Assembly (NCBI GenBank): GCA_029264225.1
Contig: JARICB010000026.1
Location: 1-5,727, forward strand
Reading direction: 5' to 3'
Length of the DNA: 5,727 nt
Source: Nocardioides sp.
GTDB taxonomy: Bacteria; Actinomycetota; Actinomycetes; Propionibacteriales; Nocardioidaceae
Position 1 is the stretch's first letter. Every line of letters begins with the position of its first letter. A program made the position numbers and the translations under genes. The notes under the pieces are model-generated. The model ran no database searches. It had not been told where the DNA came from and saw only the letters and a program-made list of their open reading frames with translations. This document shows, in pieces, positions 1 through 5,467 of the stretch.

Positions 1-30
1 GGGTCAGGGGGTAGGGCCGGACCCCGACCC
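1..30 (-). terminator. Possible GC-rich hairpin terminator downstream of the SGNH hydrolase gene
   Basis: The arms GGGTC-A-GGGG (1-10) and CCCC-GACCC (22-30) are complementary over 9 bp, with one bulged A and an 11-nt loop. The hairpin begins about 47 bp past the stop codon of the minus-strand hydrolase gene, where a terminator would be expected. A U-rich tail would lie beyond position 1, outside the window, so this cannot be confirmed. A chance fold in G/C-rich DNA is a real alternative. Confidence 0.35.
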
Positions 31-76
31 TGCAGCAGCCCGACGACGGTCACCGGCTCGAGACGAGACAGTCCCG

Positions 77-1246
77 CTAGTGCGACGTCGCTCGCAGCCG
101 GACCACATTCGAGTACGGCGAAACCTCGCCACCTCCCAACGCTGCGATTCGGAAGGCCACACGCCCCGGTCTGACCTTGACCCGCACCGAGCGATCAGAC
201 TCGCGTGCCACCGACCGCCAACCCCGGCCGGCCTGCTTCAGCCAGACCCGCGTCGCAGCCGACTCCGGCACGGATGACCACCGCAGCCAGACCCGCCCAT
301 CCCGCAGCACCTTGCCGCGCAGATGCGGGGCGTCGAGCTTCTCCTTCACCGGCGGAGGGGCCGGTGCGGGAGGCGGAATCGGCGGCGGTGGCGGCAGCGG
401 TGGGGCTGGTACGGGTGTCGGTTCGGGCGTAGGCGCTGGTGTCGGAGGCAAGGGATCGTGCGCACCCCGTGCGGCCGGGACACCCATCGTCACTTCGCGA
501 CCAAGACCCAACGCAGCGAGCGCTACCGACACACCCCACGCGATCTTCACCTGCCCGAGCGTCGTCGGGTGCGCCGGGTCGTAGGTGTCGACACCTTCAA
601 CGAAGACGGGCACGCCAGCGGCAACAACCCGTGACGTGGGCGTGGACAACTCCGCAGCTAACGCCGGCAGCGCCGCGTTGAACTGAGCGGCCTGAGCCTT
701 CCACACCTGCGGCACCCCACCCAGCACCACGTCAACGGAGGGTTTCGCCGATCGCGCCTCCGCGACGAACTCACGCACCTGAGCGCCCATCCTCACGGCG
801 CCCGACTCCGCCCAGGTGAGGTCGTTGAAGCCCAGCATCTCGACCACGACGTCGGGGTCGTGCACGCGGACCAGATCGTTGATGCGCGCAGAATCAGGGA
901 ATTTGTCTCGGTCGAGCATCGCCCACATGGACCGACCCCACTTCGCAGCGTGGTCCTGGTCGAAGGTCGGGTCGGCGTAGGTGCCGGAGTCGGTATTGGT
1001 GACGGTGTCGTGAGTAGCGCGGCCGGGCCCGACGAAGTCGACCGCGGCGCCAGTCTCTTCGAGGCCCTTCCAAGAGAAATACCGCCACGTGTAGTCGCCC
1101 GCGTCACCGATGGTGACCGAGTCGCCCACGATCAGCACCCGCGTCGGCGTCGCGCCAGCTACCGCCTGGGTGGCCCCGAGCGACACAGCGGTGATGATGA
1201 TCGCCACCACCAGGGCTTGGGCCAGCGACCGAGCGGCGGTCTTCAC
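77..1246 (-). CDS. Secreted SGNH/GDSL-family hydrolase with proline-rich linker and basic FN3-like C-terminal domain
   Basis: A 389-residue protein, predicted to be an exported esterase/lipase-type serine hydrolase. Residues 1-30 are a signal peptide (KTAAR n-region, hydrophobic core, likely cut near AVA-GA). The SGNH blocks are clear: GDSVTIG at 41-47 with nucleophile Ser43, Gly104 as a possible block II glycine, GFND at 139-142 with Asn141, and DPAH at 223-226 with catalytic Asp223 and His226. A proline-rich linker follows at about 265-300. Residues 306-386 then resemble a fibronectin type III fold ending in SPYSNVVRL, unusually rich in Arg/Lys. The start is GTG at 1246, chosen because it gives a complete signal peptide; no good Shine-Dalgarno precedes it. 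A GATACT element (1254-1259, minus) lies 7 nt before the GTG and could be a -10 for a near-leaderless transcript. The substrate is unknown; acyl groups on cell-wall or extracellular polysaccharide, or lipid esters, are guesses. Family assignment is firm, biological role is not. Confidence 0.9.
   Translation of the reverse strand: MKTAARSLAQALVVAIIITAVSLGATQAVAGATPTRVLIVGDSVTIGDAGDYTWRYFSWKGLEETGAAVDFVGPGRATHDTVTNTDSGTYADPTFDQDHAAKWGRSMWAMLDRDKFPDSARINDLVRVHDPDVVVEMLGFNDLTWAESGAVRMGAQVREFVAEARSAKPSVDVVLGGVPQVWKAQAAQFNAALPALAAELSTPTSRVVAAGVPVFVEGVDTYDPAHPTTLGQVKIAWGVSVALAALGLGREVTMGVPAARGAHDPLPPTPAPTPEPTPVPAPPLPPPPPIPPPAPAPPPVKEKLDAPHLRGKVLRDGRVWLRWSSVPESAATRVWLKQAGRGWRSVARESDRSVRVKVRPGRVAFRIAALGGGEVSPYSNVVRLRATSH
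347..454 (-). repeat. Low-complexity proline-rich linker coding tract in the SGNH hydrolase
   Basis: This stretch encodes residues 265-300, almost wholly Pro with Ala/Thr (PTPAPTPEPTP-type units, then runs of Pro). On the plus strand it reads as GGC/GGT-rich DNA. It separates the catalytic domain from the FN3-like tail, as such linkers commonly do in exported actinobacterial hydrolases. The tract is prone to slippage, so its length may vary between strains. Confidence 0.85.
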
Positions 1247-1342
1247 AATGACAAGTATCGGCCTAGTGGTCGTGTTCGCACCCCTCGTTGCGAAATCCCG
1301 TCAACACAGTCACCCGATGTAGGTATGCGCTCCGCGCCGTGC

Positions 1343-1378
1343 AACGAAAGAACCCCTCACCTGCATGCAGGTGAGGGG
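1343..1378 (-). terminator. Intrinsic terminator of the tRNA-Thr gene
   Basis: A perfect 26-nt palindrome spans 1353-1378 (arms CCCCTCACCTG and CAGGTGAGGGG around CATG). It starts 11 nt past the tRNA CCA end. On the minus strand it is followed by a T-rich tract, TTCTTTCGTT (1352-1343), the classical intrinsic-terminator layout. An AAGAA just before the stem could pair with TTCTT to extend it. It should insulate the downstream SGNH hydrolase gene from tRNA transcription. The palindrome is symmetric, but the plus-strand side has only a weak T tract. Confidence 0.85.
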
Positions 1379-1389
1379 CTGATTCTTGG

Positions 1390-1465
1390 TGGAGCCGCCT
1401 GTCAGAATCGAACTGACGACCTAGTCATTACGAGTGACTCGCTCTACCGACTGAGCTAAGGCGGC
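1390..1465 (-). tRNA. tRNA-Thr (anticodon CGU, reads ACG)
   Basis: A complete cloverleaf is visible on the minus strand. The acceptor stem GCCGCCU pairs with AGGCGGC over 7 bp, and the D stem is GCUC/GAGC. The anticodon stem AGUCA/UGACU closes the 7-nt loop CUCGUAA, so the anticodon is CGU (plus-strand positions 1430-1432). The T stem GUCAG/CUGAC encloses UUCGAUU. The discriminator base is U (1393) and CCA is encoded (1390-1392). CGU pairs with the Thr codon ACG, which is common in high-GC genomes. A strong terminator follows and an unusual hairpin precedes it. No duplicate of the tRNA 3' end is present elsewhere in the window, so there is no sign that it served as an integration site here. 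Confidence 0.97.
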
Positions 1466-1467
1466 GT

Positions 1468-1506
1468 GTTGCCCGGGACAGGTCGGGACCTGACCTGCCG
1501 GGCAAC
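1468..1506 (-). other. Strong hairpin directly 5' of tRNA-Thr (pre-tRNA leader or terminator of the small upstream gene)
   Basis: GTTGCCCGG (1468-1476) pairs with CCGGGCAAC (1498-1506). CAGGTC (1479-1484) pairs with GACCTG (1492-1497), closing a 7-nt loop. Only two bulged bases (1477-1478) interrupt a 15-bp stem. The structure ends 2 nt before the mature tRNA 5' end and begins 37 nt after the stop of the small zinc-ribbon gene. There is no U tract, because the tRNA starts at once, so a standard intrinsic terminator is doubtful. It may instead be the 5' leader of the tRNA precursor. Confidence 0.55.
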
Positions 1507-1512
1507 CCCGGA

Positions 1513-1542
1513 AGGATACCGCCCCAGCCGCCGACGCCGAAA
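1513..1542 (-). promoter_or_regulatory. Candidate promoter for tRNA-Thr
   Basis: On the minus strand TATCCT (1518-1513) fits the actinobacterial -10 pattern TANNNT. A start 7 nt downstream would fall at about 1506, exactly the first base of the hairpin preceding the tRNA. The -35 position (TTTCGG, 1542-1537, spacer 18) is a poor match and overlaps the end of the small upstream coding region. Co-transcription with that gene is the alternative. Confidence 0.3.
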
Positions 1543-1543
1543 C

Positions 1544-1723
1544 TCAGGCCGCGACGCGAGTCTGCGCGGTGCGACCGAAGAGGGGCAGGCCGGTCGACTG
1601 GGTGGCGCCACACCAGCAGTTGAAGGTGGCTGCGGCGTCGTCGCCAGAGCCGCTCACCCCGGTGACTTGGGACATGAAGATCAGCTGGGTGCGCTCACAG
1701 GCGGTGCAGGTGTGGGTGAACAT
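1544..1723 (-). CDS. Small zinc-ribbon-like protein, 59 aa, function unknown
   Basis: Translation from ATG at 1723 gives 59 residues, beginning MFTHTCTACERTQLIF and ending in TGA. Two cysteine pairs are present, CTAC (Cys6, Cys9) and CWC (Cys36, Cys38), separated by a Gly/Ser/Asp/Ala-rich loop. This CxxC...CxC layout is that of a small zinc-ribbon protein, and the four Cys probably bind one Zn2+. Support for real coding is the near-ideal Shine-Dalgarno GGAGGAGG (1730-1737) with a 6-nt spacer, the compact Cys knuckles, and the divergent placement against a LysR regulator. The gene has no signal peptide or membrane segment, so it should be cytosolic. From memory, similar short Cys-rich proteins occur in actinobacteria as uncharacterised proteins. 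Nucleic-acid or protein binding is plausible but not shown. It is short enough to be missed by ORF callers with a 60-residue cutoff. Confidence 0.82.
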   Translation of the reverse strand: MFTHTCTACERTQLIFMSQVTGVSGSGDDAAATFNCWCGATQSTGLPLFGRTAQTRVAA

Positions 1724-1729
1724 CGGGGT

Positions 1730-1737
1730 CCTCCTCC
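1730..1737 (-). promoter_or_regulatory. Strong ribosome binding site of the small zinc-ribbon gene
   Basis: GGAGGAGG on the minus strand is followed by a 6-nt spacer (ACCCCG) and the ATG at 1723. It is the best Shine-Dalgarno in the window and fixes the start of the 59-aa protein, implying efficient translation. Confidence 0.85.
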
Positions 1738-1761
1738 GAATCAGATTGTTTGTACCCCCAG

Positions 1762-1779
1762 TATCTCGAAGTCGAGATA
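1762..1779. promoter_or_regulatory. Perfect 18-bp inverted repeat in the divergent control region (likely operator)
   Basis: TATCTCGA (1762-1769) and TCGAGATA (1772-1779) are exact reverse complements around the central AG. The repeat sits between the zinc-ribbon gene and the LysR gene. It overlaps a possible minus-strand -10, TACTAT (1782-1777), so a bound protein would block transcription of the small gene. Its even-length symmetry does not fit the LysR T-N11-A box exactly, so the binding protein may be another dimeric regulator. Confidence 0.65.
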
Positions 1780-1782
1780 GTA
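1777..1782 (-). promoter_or_regulatory. Candidate -10 element for the zinc-ribbon gene
   Basis: TACTAT on the minus strand fits TANNNT. Transcription would start near 1770, inside the palindrome, giving a leader of about 47 nt to the ATG. No convincing -35 is seen at 17-18 bp. Confidence 0.35.
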
Positions 1783-1811
1783 GGAATAGCCGATCTTTCC
1801 GAACGATCCCC

Positions 1812-1824
1812 TAGGCTCAGCCTA
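1812..1824. promoter_or_regulatory. TAGGCT -10 / T-N11-A palindrome abutting the LysR start codon
   Basis: TAGGCT (1812-1817), C, AGCCTA (1819-1824) is a perfect 13-bp palindrome of the form T-N11-A, the classic LysR-box symmetry. Its left arm also matches the actinobacterial -10 consensus TANNNT and lies exactly 6 nt before the A of the ATG. That is the spacing of a leaderless transcript. Only a weak AGG could act as a Shine-Dalgarno. A regulator bound here would cover its own -10 and start site, consistent with negative autoregulation. No -35 is evident. Confidence 0.5.
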
Positions 1825-2741
1825 TGCTTTCACTGCACCAGCTCCGGTGCTTCCTGGCCACCTACGAGACCGGGTCGCTGACGGCGGCGGCCCAACGCCT
1901 GGGCTATGCCCAACCCAGTGTCAGCGAACAGATCCGGGCCCTGGAGAAGTCGCTCGGCGTAGAGCTCTTCAACCGGGTCGGGCGAGGCATGACGCCCACC
2001 ATGTTGGCCGACGAGTTCCGCCCCCACGCGGAGCAGGTGCTCGCGGCGGAGGAGGCGGCTCGGGCCGCCGTACGCTCGGTCAAGGAGCTCGAGACGGGCA
2101 CGATCCGCTTCGGCATGTTCGGCGCAGCACGGCTCTACGTCGGCGCCGGGCTGGTGGCCGCCGTCCTCGAGCGACACCCCGGTGTGCGCGTCGAGCTGAT
2201 CGGGCAGAACTCCACCGACGTGCAGGAGCAGTTGCGCCGCGGCCACATCGAAGCCGCACTGATCGCCATGCCGCAGGTGCACAGCGAGGGCATGCACGTC
2301 ATCCCGGTGGCTACCGACGAGCTCGTCTACATCAGCGCCGACCCCGAGGCGGTGCGTACGCCGGTCACCGCCGCTCGGCTGGCGAAGGCGCGCCTCGTCA
2401 TGCCCGACACCACCTGGCGCGCCGAGGACCCGACCCGGATCGTGCTGCGGCGGATGCTGCACGAAGCCGGCGTCAACCCGATCACCCGGATCGAGGTCGA
2501 AGACGTGGAGACGGCTGTCGAGCTGGTCGGCATGGGTCTGGCCGACTCCGTCATTCCGCGTGGGGCGGCGACCCAACTGCTGCCCCGGCTGGCTCCGCGG
2601 GCCGCAATGGTGTCGCTGCGCCCCCGACAGTTCGACACCATCGCCATCGTGCACCGGGCCGGAGCCACCCTCTCCCCCGCCGCCCGGTTGATGATCGAGC
2701 TGGCGACCGCCCAGATCCAGGCGATCACGGACCCGGCGTAG
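1824..2741 (+). CDS. LysR-family transcriptional regulator
   Basis: The 305-residue length is typical for the family. The N-terminal winged helix-turn-helix is clear: LHQLRCFLATYETGSLTAAA at 4-23, then AQRLGYAQPSVSEQIRALEKSLGVELF to about residue 49, with the recognition helix around 31-40. A linker helix (about 65-90) leads into the periplasmic-binding-protein-like effector domain (about 92-299), which begins GTIRFGMFG and contains the usual EAALIAM strand near 143-149. The effector is not predictable from sequence. The gene is divergent from the small zinc-ribbon gene across a 100-bp region with two palindromes, the standard arrangement for a LysR regulator and its target. The ATG at 1824 is chosen because it begins directly before the conserved HTH and follows a TANNNT element by 6 nt. 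The gene ends 3 bp from the convergent hydrolase gene. Confidence 0.95.
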   Translation: MLSLHQLRCFLATYETGSLTAAAQRLGYAQPSVSEQIRALEKSLGVELFNRVGRGMTPTMLADEFRPHAEQVLAAEEAARAAVRSVKELETGTIRFGMFGAARLYVGAGLVAAVLERHPGVRVELIGQNSTDVQEQLRRGHIEAALIAMPQVHSEGMHVIPVATDELVYISADPEAVRTPVTAARLAKARLVMPDTTWRAEDPTRIVLRRMLHEAGVNPITRIEVEDVETAVELVGMGLADSVIPRGAATQLLPRLAPRAAMVSLRPRQFDTIAIVHRAGATLSPAARLMIELATAQIQAITDPA

Positions 2742-2744
2742 GCC

Positions 2745-4298
2745 TCAACAGTCGGTCGGGTTGGCGGGCACGACGCCCTCGAGCAGATAGGCCTCGATCG
2801 CGGAGTCGATGCACTTGTTGCCGGCGTTGTAGGCCGTATGGCCGTCGCCGTCGCGGCGCAGCAGCACGCCCGACTCCAACTGGTCGGCGAGCGCCTCGGC
2901 CCACTTCATCGGCGTCGCCGGATCCCGCGTGGTGCCGACCACGAGAATCGGGGCGGCACCTTCGCCGCGGATCGTGATGGGCTTCTCGCTCGTACGGCCC
3001 TTCGCCGCCCGGCACCCGGTCAACGACCAGGCGAAGGACCGGCCGAAGGTCGGCGAGGCCTCCTCGAAGGCCCCGATCTCGGCCTCGACCCGGCCGAAGC
3101 CCACCCCCGAACGGTCATCGAGGCAGTTGATCGCCACGTTGGCCTCCAGGATGTTGTCGGTGAAGCCGTCGGCACCTCGGGAAGCGTAGAGATCCGCCAG
3201 CATCAACAGCGCCTTGCCCTGCCCACCGAGCGCTTCGCGCAACGCTGCACTCAGCAGGAACCAGTAGCTGCGGTCGTAGAGCGGCATCAGCACCCCCAGG
3301 TAGGCGTTGCCGATCTCCAGGTCACGCGCCCCTCCCGTGGGCAGCGGAGACGTGTCGATGTCGTCGAGGAGATCACTGACCGTGGCCAGCGCGTCGTCGA
3401 GGCTCTCACCCAGGAAGCAGGTCTCGGTGGTGTCGATGCAGTTCTGGAGGTAGGCCTCCATCGCCGTCTGGAAACCGGCGGCCTGGTCGAGACTCAACTG
3501 CCGGTTGTCGAGGGAGACGTCCAGGGCTCCATCGAGCACCAGTCGGCCGACCTTGGTCGGGAAGAGTTCGGCATAGGTCGCACCCAGCTTCGTGCCGTAG
3601 GAGGCGCCCAGGTAGGTCAGCTTCGCCTCACCCAGAGCTGCCCGCAGGACGTCGAGGTCGCGCGCCGTCTCGATCGTGGACACGTGGTTGAGAGTCTCGC
3701 CACTGAGCTGGGCACAGCCAGCCGCGAATTCACGGGAGCGGGCGGCGTACTCCTCCTCCTCCGTAGGCGTGTCGGGGGTGGGATCACCCGCCAGATAGGC
3801 ATCGAGCCGGTCGTCGGCGAGGCAATCGATCGGCGCCGAGTCGCCGGTGCCGCGAGGGTCGAAGCCGACGATGTCGAAGGCGCGCAGCAACGGTTCGCGA
3901 AAGACCCGGTCGGCCGCGGCGGCGTACGTCGTGCCGGGGGCCCCCGGACCACCGGGGTTGACCACCATCGACCCGTGCCGATCACCAGCCGCCGGCACCT
4001 TCAACAAGGCCAGGTCGATCGTCGTGCCGGCCGGCTCGGAGTAGGAGAGCGGGACCTCCAGGGTCGCGCACTCGAAGTCGCCTTGGCAGGACTCCCAGTC
4101 GACCCGCTGTCCGTAGAAGGACGCCAGTTCAGCGGTAGGCGCCTCGGTGGAGCCCGGCTGCGGTGGGGCACTCGCGGAACGCCCGCTCGGGCCGTCTTCA
4201 GCGGACGAGTCGGCCAACTGCCAGACCGCGAGCCCGACCGCCACCACCGTAACCAGCACCAAGGACAAGACCGCGACGATCGCCACCAGTCGCTTCAT
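2745..4298 (-). CDS. Membrane-anchored or exported alpha/beta hydrolase with TAP-like C-terminal domain (peptidase-like)
   Basis: A 517-residue protein resembling Streptomyces tripeptidyl aminopeptidases, SlpD/SlpE and the mycobacterial Hip1/CaeA group. Residues 5-26 form a hydrophobic segment after MKR, with no lipobox Cys, so it is either a signal peptide or an uncleaved anchor. A Ser/Pro/Glu-rich spacer runs to about 58. The catalytic set is complete: oxyanion motif NPGGPG at 114-119, nucleophile Ser233 in GASYG (231-235), Asp459 in TTRDPATP, and His487 in GDGHTAY. The TAP-like C-terminal domain covers roughly 410-517. All ten Cys (71, 77, 159, 195, 287, 294, 392, 429, 496, 517) lie outside the membrane segment, compatible with disulfides in an exported enzyme. 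Probable activity is cleavage of short peptides or ester/amide bonds at the cell surface; the exact substrate is unknown. The ATG overlaps the holB stop (ATGA), with GGAG 7 nt upstream, indicating translational coupling. Residues 174-183 are notably acidic (PDTPTEEEEY). Confidence 0.92.
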   Translation of the reverse strand: MKRLVAIVAVLSLVLVTVVAVGLAVWQLADSSAEDGPSGRSASAPPQPGSTEAPTAELASFYGQRVDWESCQGDFECATLEVPLSYSEPAGTTIDLALLKVPAAGDRHGSMVVNPGGPGAPGTTYAAAADRVFREPLLRAFDIVGFDPRGTGDSAPIDCLADDRLDAYLAGDPTPDTPTEEEEYAARSREFAAGCAQLSGETLNHVSTIETARDLDVLRAALGEAKLTYLGASYGTKLGATYAELFPTKVGRLVLDGALDVSLDNRQLSLDQAAGFQTAMEAYLQNCIDTTETCFLGESLDDALATVSDLLDDIDTSPLPTGGARDLEIGNAYLGVLMPLYDRSYWFLLSAALREALGGQGKALLMLADLYASRGADGFTDNILEANVAINCLDDRSGVGFGRVEAEIGAFEEASPTFGRSFAWSLTGCRAAKGRTSEKPITIRGEGAAPILVVGTTRDPATPMKWAEALADQLESGVLLRRDGDGHTAYNAGNKCIDSAIEAYLLEGVVPANPTDC

Positions 4299-5467
4299 CG
4301 AGTTGCTCCGCTGGGCAGCCGCAGAGCCACCATCATCGACTCCAGCGCCAAGGCAGGTTGCACGTTGAACTCCAGCATCTGCTCGCGGGCCGTGAAGATC
4401 GCATCGATCATCACCAGCAACTCCTCCGGCGTGGTCTGGCGCGCGATATCGGACACCTCGTCGCGCAGTTCCTCGTTGACCAGGGCACCCGCGGCCCCGA
4501 CCGAACAGGCGATCGCGTCACGGTAGATCGAGGCGAGATCCATCAGACAGCGGTCGACCACGTCGAGAACCCGGCGTTTGGCGCGGGTCTTCTGGTCCTT
4601 CTCCAGCGTACTCAGTGCCGGGTTGTATTCGCGGGGACGGCGGCCGCGCTCGACCACCCCGTAGGCGACGTCGAGTTCCTTCTTCTCCCGAGCGTCGAGG
4701 TCGGCGGTGATCGACTCTGCCTCGTCCTTGGCGATCGCGTGGACGTTGGTGGCCGCGGCCATGCAGGAGCCGATCGAGGTCATCCGGGCCGGCATCTGCA
4801 CGATCTCGCGGCGCCGGCGTCGGGTCTCCTCGTCGCGGGCGAGCGCCCGCGCTCGGCCGATGTGGCCCTGGCTGGCCCGGGCGGCGCTGGCGGCGAGTTC
4901 CTCACCGACATCGAGGGTGCGCACCAGGAAGTCGGCCACCGCAGCCGCGGTCGGCGTGGTGAGGGTGACGAGGCGACAGCGCGAACGAATCGTGGGCAGC
5001 ACGTCTTCGGTCGTCGGGGCGCAGAGCAGCCACACGGTGCGCGGCGTCGGCTCCTCGATCGCCTTGAGGAGTGCGTTGCAGGCCGGGTCGGTAAGCCGGT
5101 CGGAGTCTTCGACGATCATGATCTGCCAGCGGTCGCCGGCCGGCGACAGCGCAGCGCGTCGGACCAGGTCGCGCACCTCGTCGACACCGATCGACAGCTT
5201 CTGGGTGCGCACCATCCGGACGTCGGCGTGGCTGCCGGTGGCCACCGTGTGGCACGACTTGCAGGTGCCGCAGCCGGTGCGCGTCTCGCACTGCAGCGCG
5301 GCCGCAAACGCGACTGCTGCATTGGAGCGACCCGACCCGGGCGGGCCGGTGAACAACCAGGCGTGGGTCATCCCGTCGCCGCCGGCGGCGCGACGCAGCG
5401 ACTCGACGACGGGGCCCTGGCCGACGAGGTCGTCCCAGACGGGGCGGGCCGGCTGCACGGCGCTCAT
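4295..5467 (-). CDS. holB: DNA polymerase III subunit delta' (clamp loader)
   Basis: Delta' is a rigid stator subunit of the clamp-loader complex, which loads the beta sliding clamp in the cytoplasm. At 390 residues it is longer than E. coli delta' (334), which I believe is usual for actinobacteria. The N-terminal AAA+ fold starts at WDDLVGQ (11-17). The P-loop reads GPPGSGRS (41-48), with Arg47 where a Lys would bind ATP. A zinc-binding module follows (Cys60, Cys66, Cys69, Cys72). The Walker B region is VEDSDRL (119-125), then NALLKAIEEP (131-140) and the RSRC motif with the conserved Ser-Arg-Cys (162-164). The helical collar domain makes up the C-terminal part. The gene sits between tmk and the hydrolase, with 4-bp ATGA overlaps on both sides. 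The tmk-holB pairing is common in bacteria and supports the name. The ATG at 5467 keeps the conserved N-terminus intact. Confidence 0.96.
   Translation of the reverse strand: MSAVQPARPVWDDLVGQGPVVESLRRAAGGDGMTHAWLFTGPPGSGRSNAAVAFAAALQCETRTGCGTCKSCHTVATGSHADVRMVRTQKLSIGVDEVRDLVRRAALSPAGDRWQIMIVEDSDRLTDPACNALLKAIEEPTPRTVWLLCAPTTEDVLPTIRSRCRLVTLTTPTAAAVADFLVRTLDVGEELAASAARASQGHIGRARALARDEETRRRRREIVQMPARMTSIGSCMAAATNVHAIAKDEAESITADLDAREKKELDVAYGVVERGRRPREYNPALSTLEKDQKTRAKRRVLDVVDRCLMDLASIYRDAIACSVGAAGALVNEELRDEVSDIARQTTPEELLVMIDAIFTAREQMLEFNVQPALALESMMVALRLPSGATR
4306..4309 (-). promoter_or_regulatory. Ribosome binding site of the alpha/beta hydrolase inside the holB 3' end
   Basis: GGAG on the minus strand lies 7 nt before the hydrolase ATG at 4298, within the last codons of holB. 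It supports that start and reinitiation at the ATGA overlap. Confidence 0.6.

Noticed and set aside
177..584. Glycine-repeat frame on the plus strand resembling a Gly-rich surface protein
   Set aside because: The Gly repeats are the reverse complement of the proline-rich linker of the SGNH hydrolase.
1390..1465. tRNA-Thr as an attachment site of an integrated element
   Set aside because: No integrase gene is present and no repeat of the tRNA 3' end was found in the window. Flanking genes have ordinary host-like composition.
1762..1779. Palindrome as a standard LysR T-N11-A box
   Set aside because: The dyad centre falls between two bases, so T-N11-A spacing is not met symmetrically. The 1812-1824 dyad fits that rule better.
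1466..1780. Plus-strand frame of 104 codons between the tRNA and lysR
   Set aside because: It has no ribosome binding site, runs through the palindrome, and is antisense to the better-supported zinc-ribbon gene.
1847..2977. Plus-strand open frame of 376 codons overlapping lysR in another frame
   Set aside because: The translation is an Arg/Pro/Gly/His-rich string typical of an out-of-frame GC-rich reading, while the lysR frame has complete family domains.
2838..4526. Plus-strand open frame of 562 codons opposite the hydrolase and holB
   Set aside because: It is antisense to two genes with full catalytic or zinc motifs. Its translation is Arg/Gly/Val-rich with no recognisable domain, as expected for a GC-rich shadow frame.
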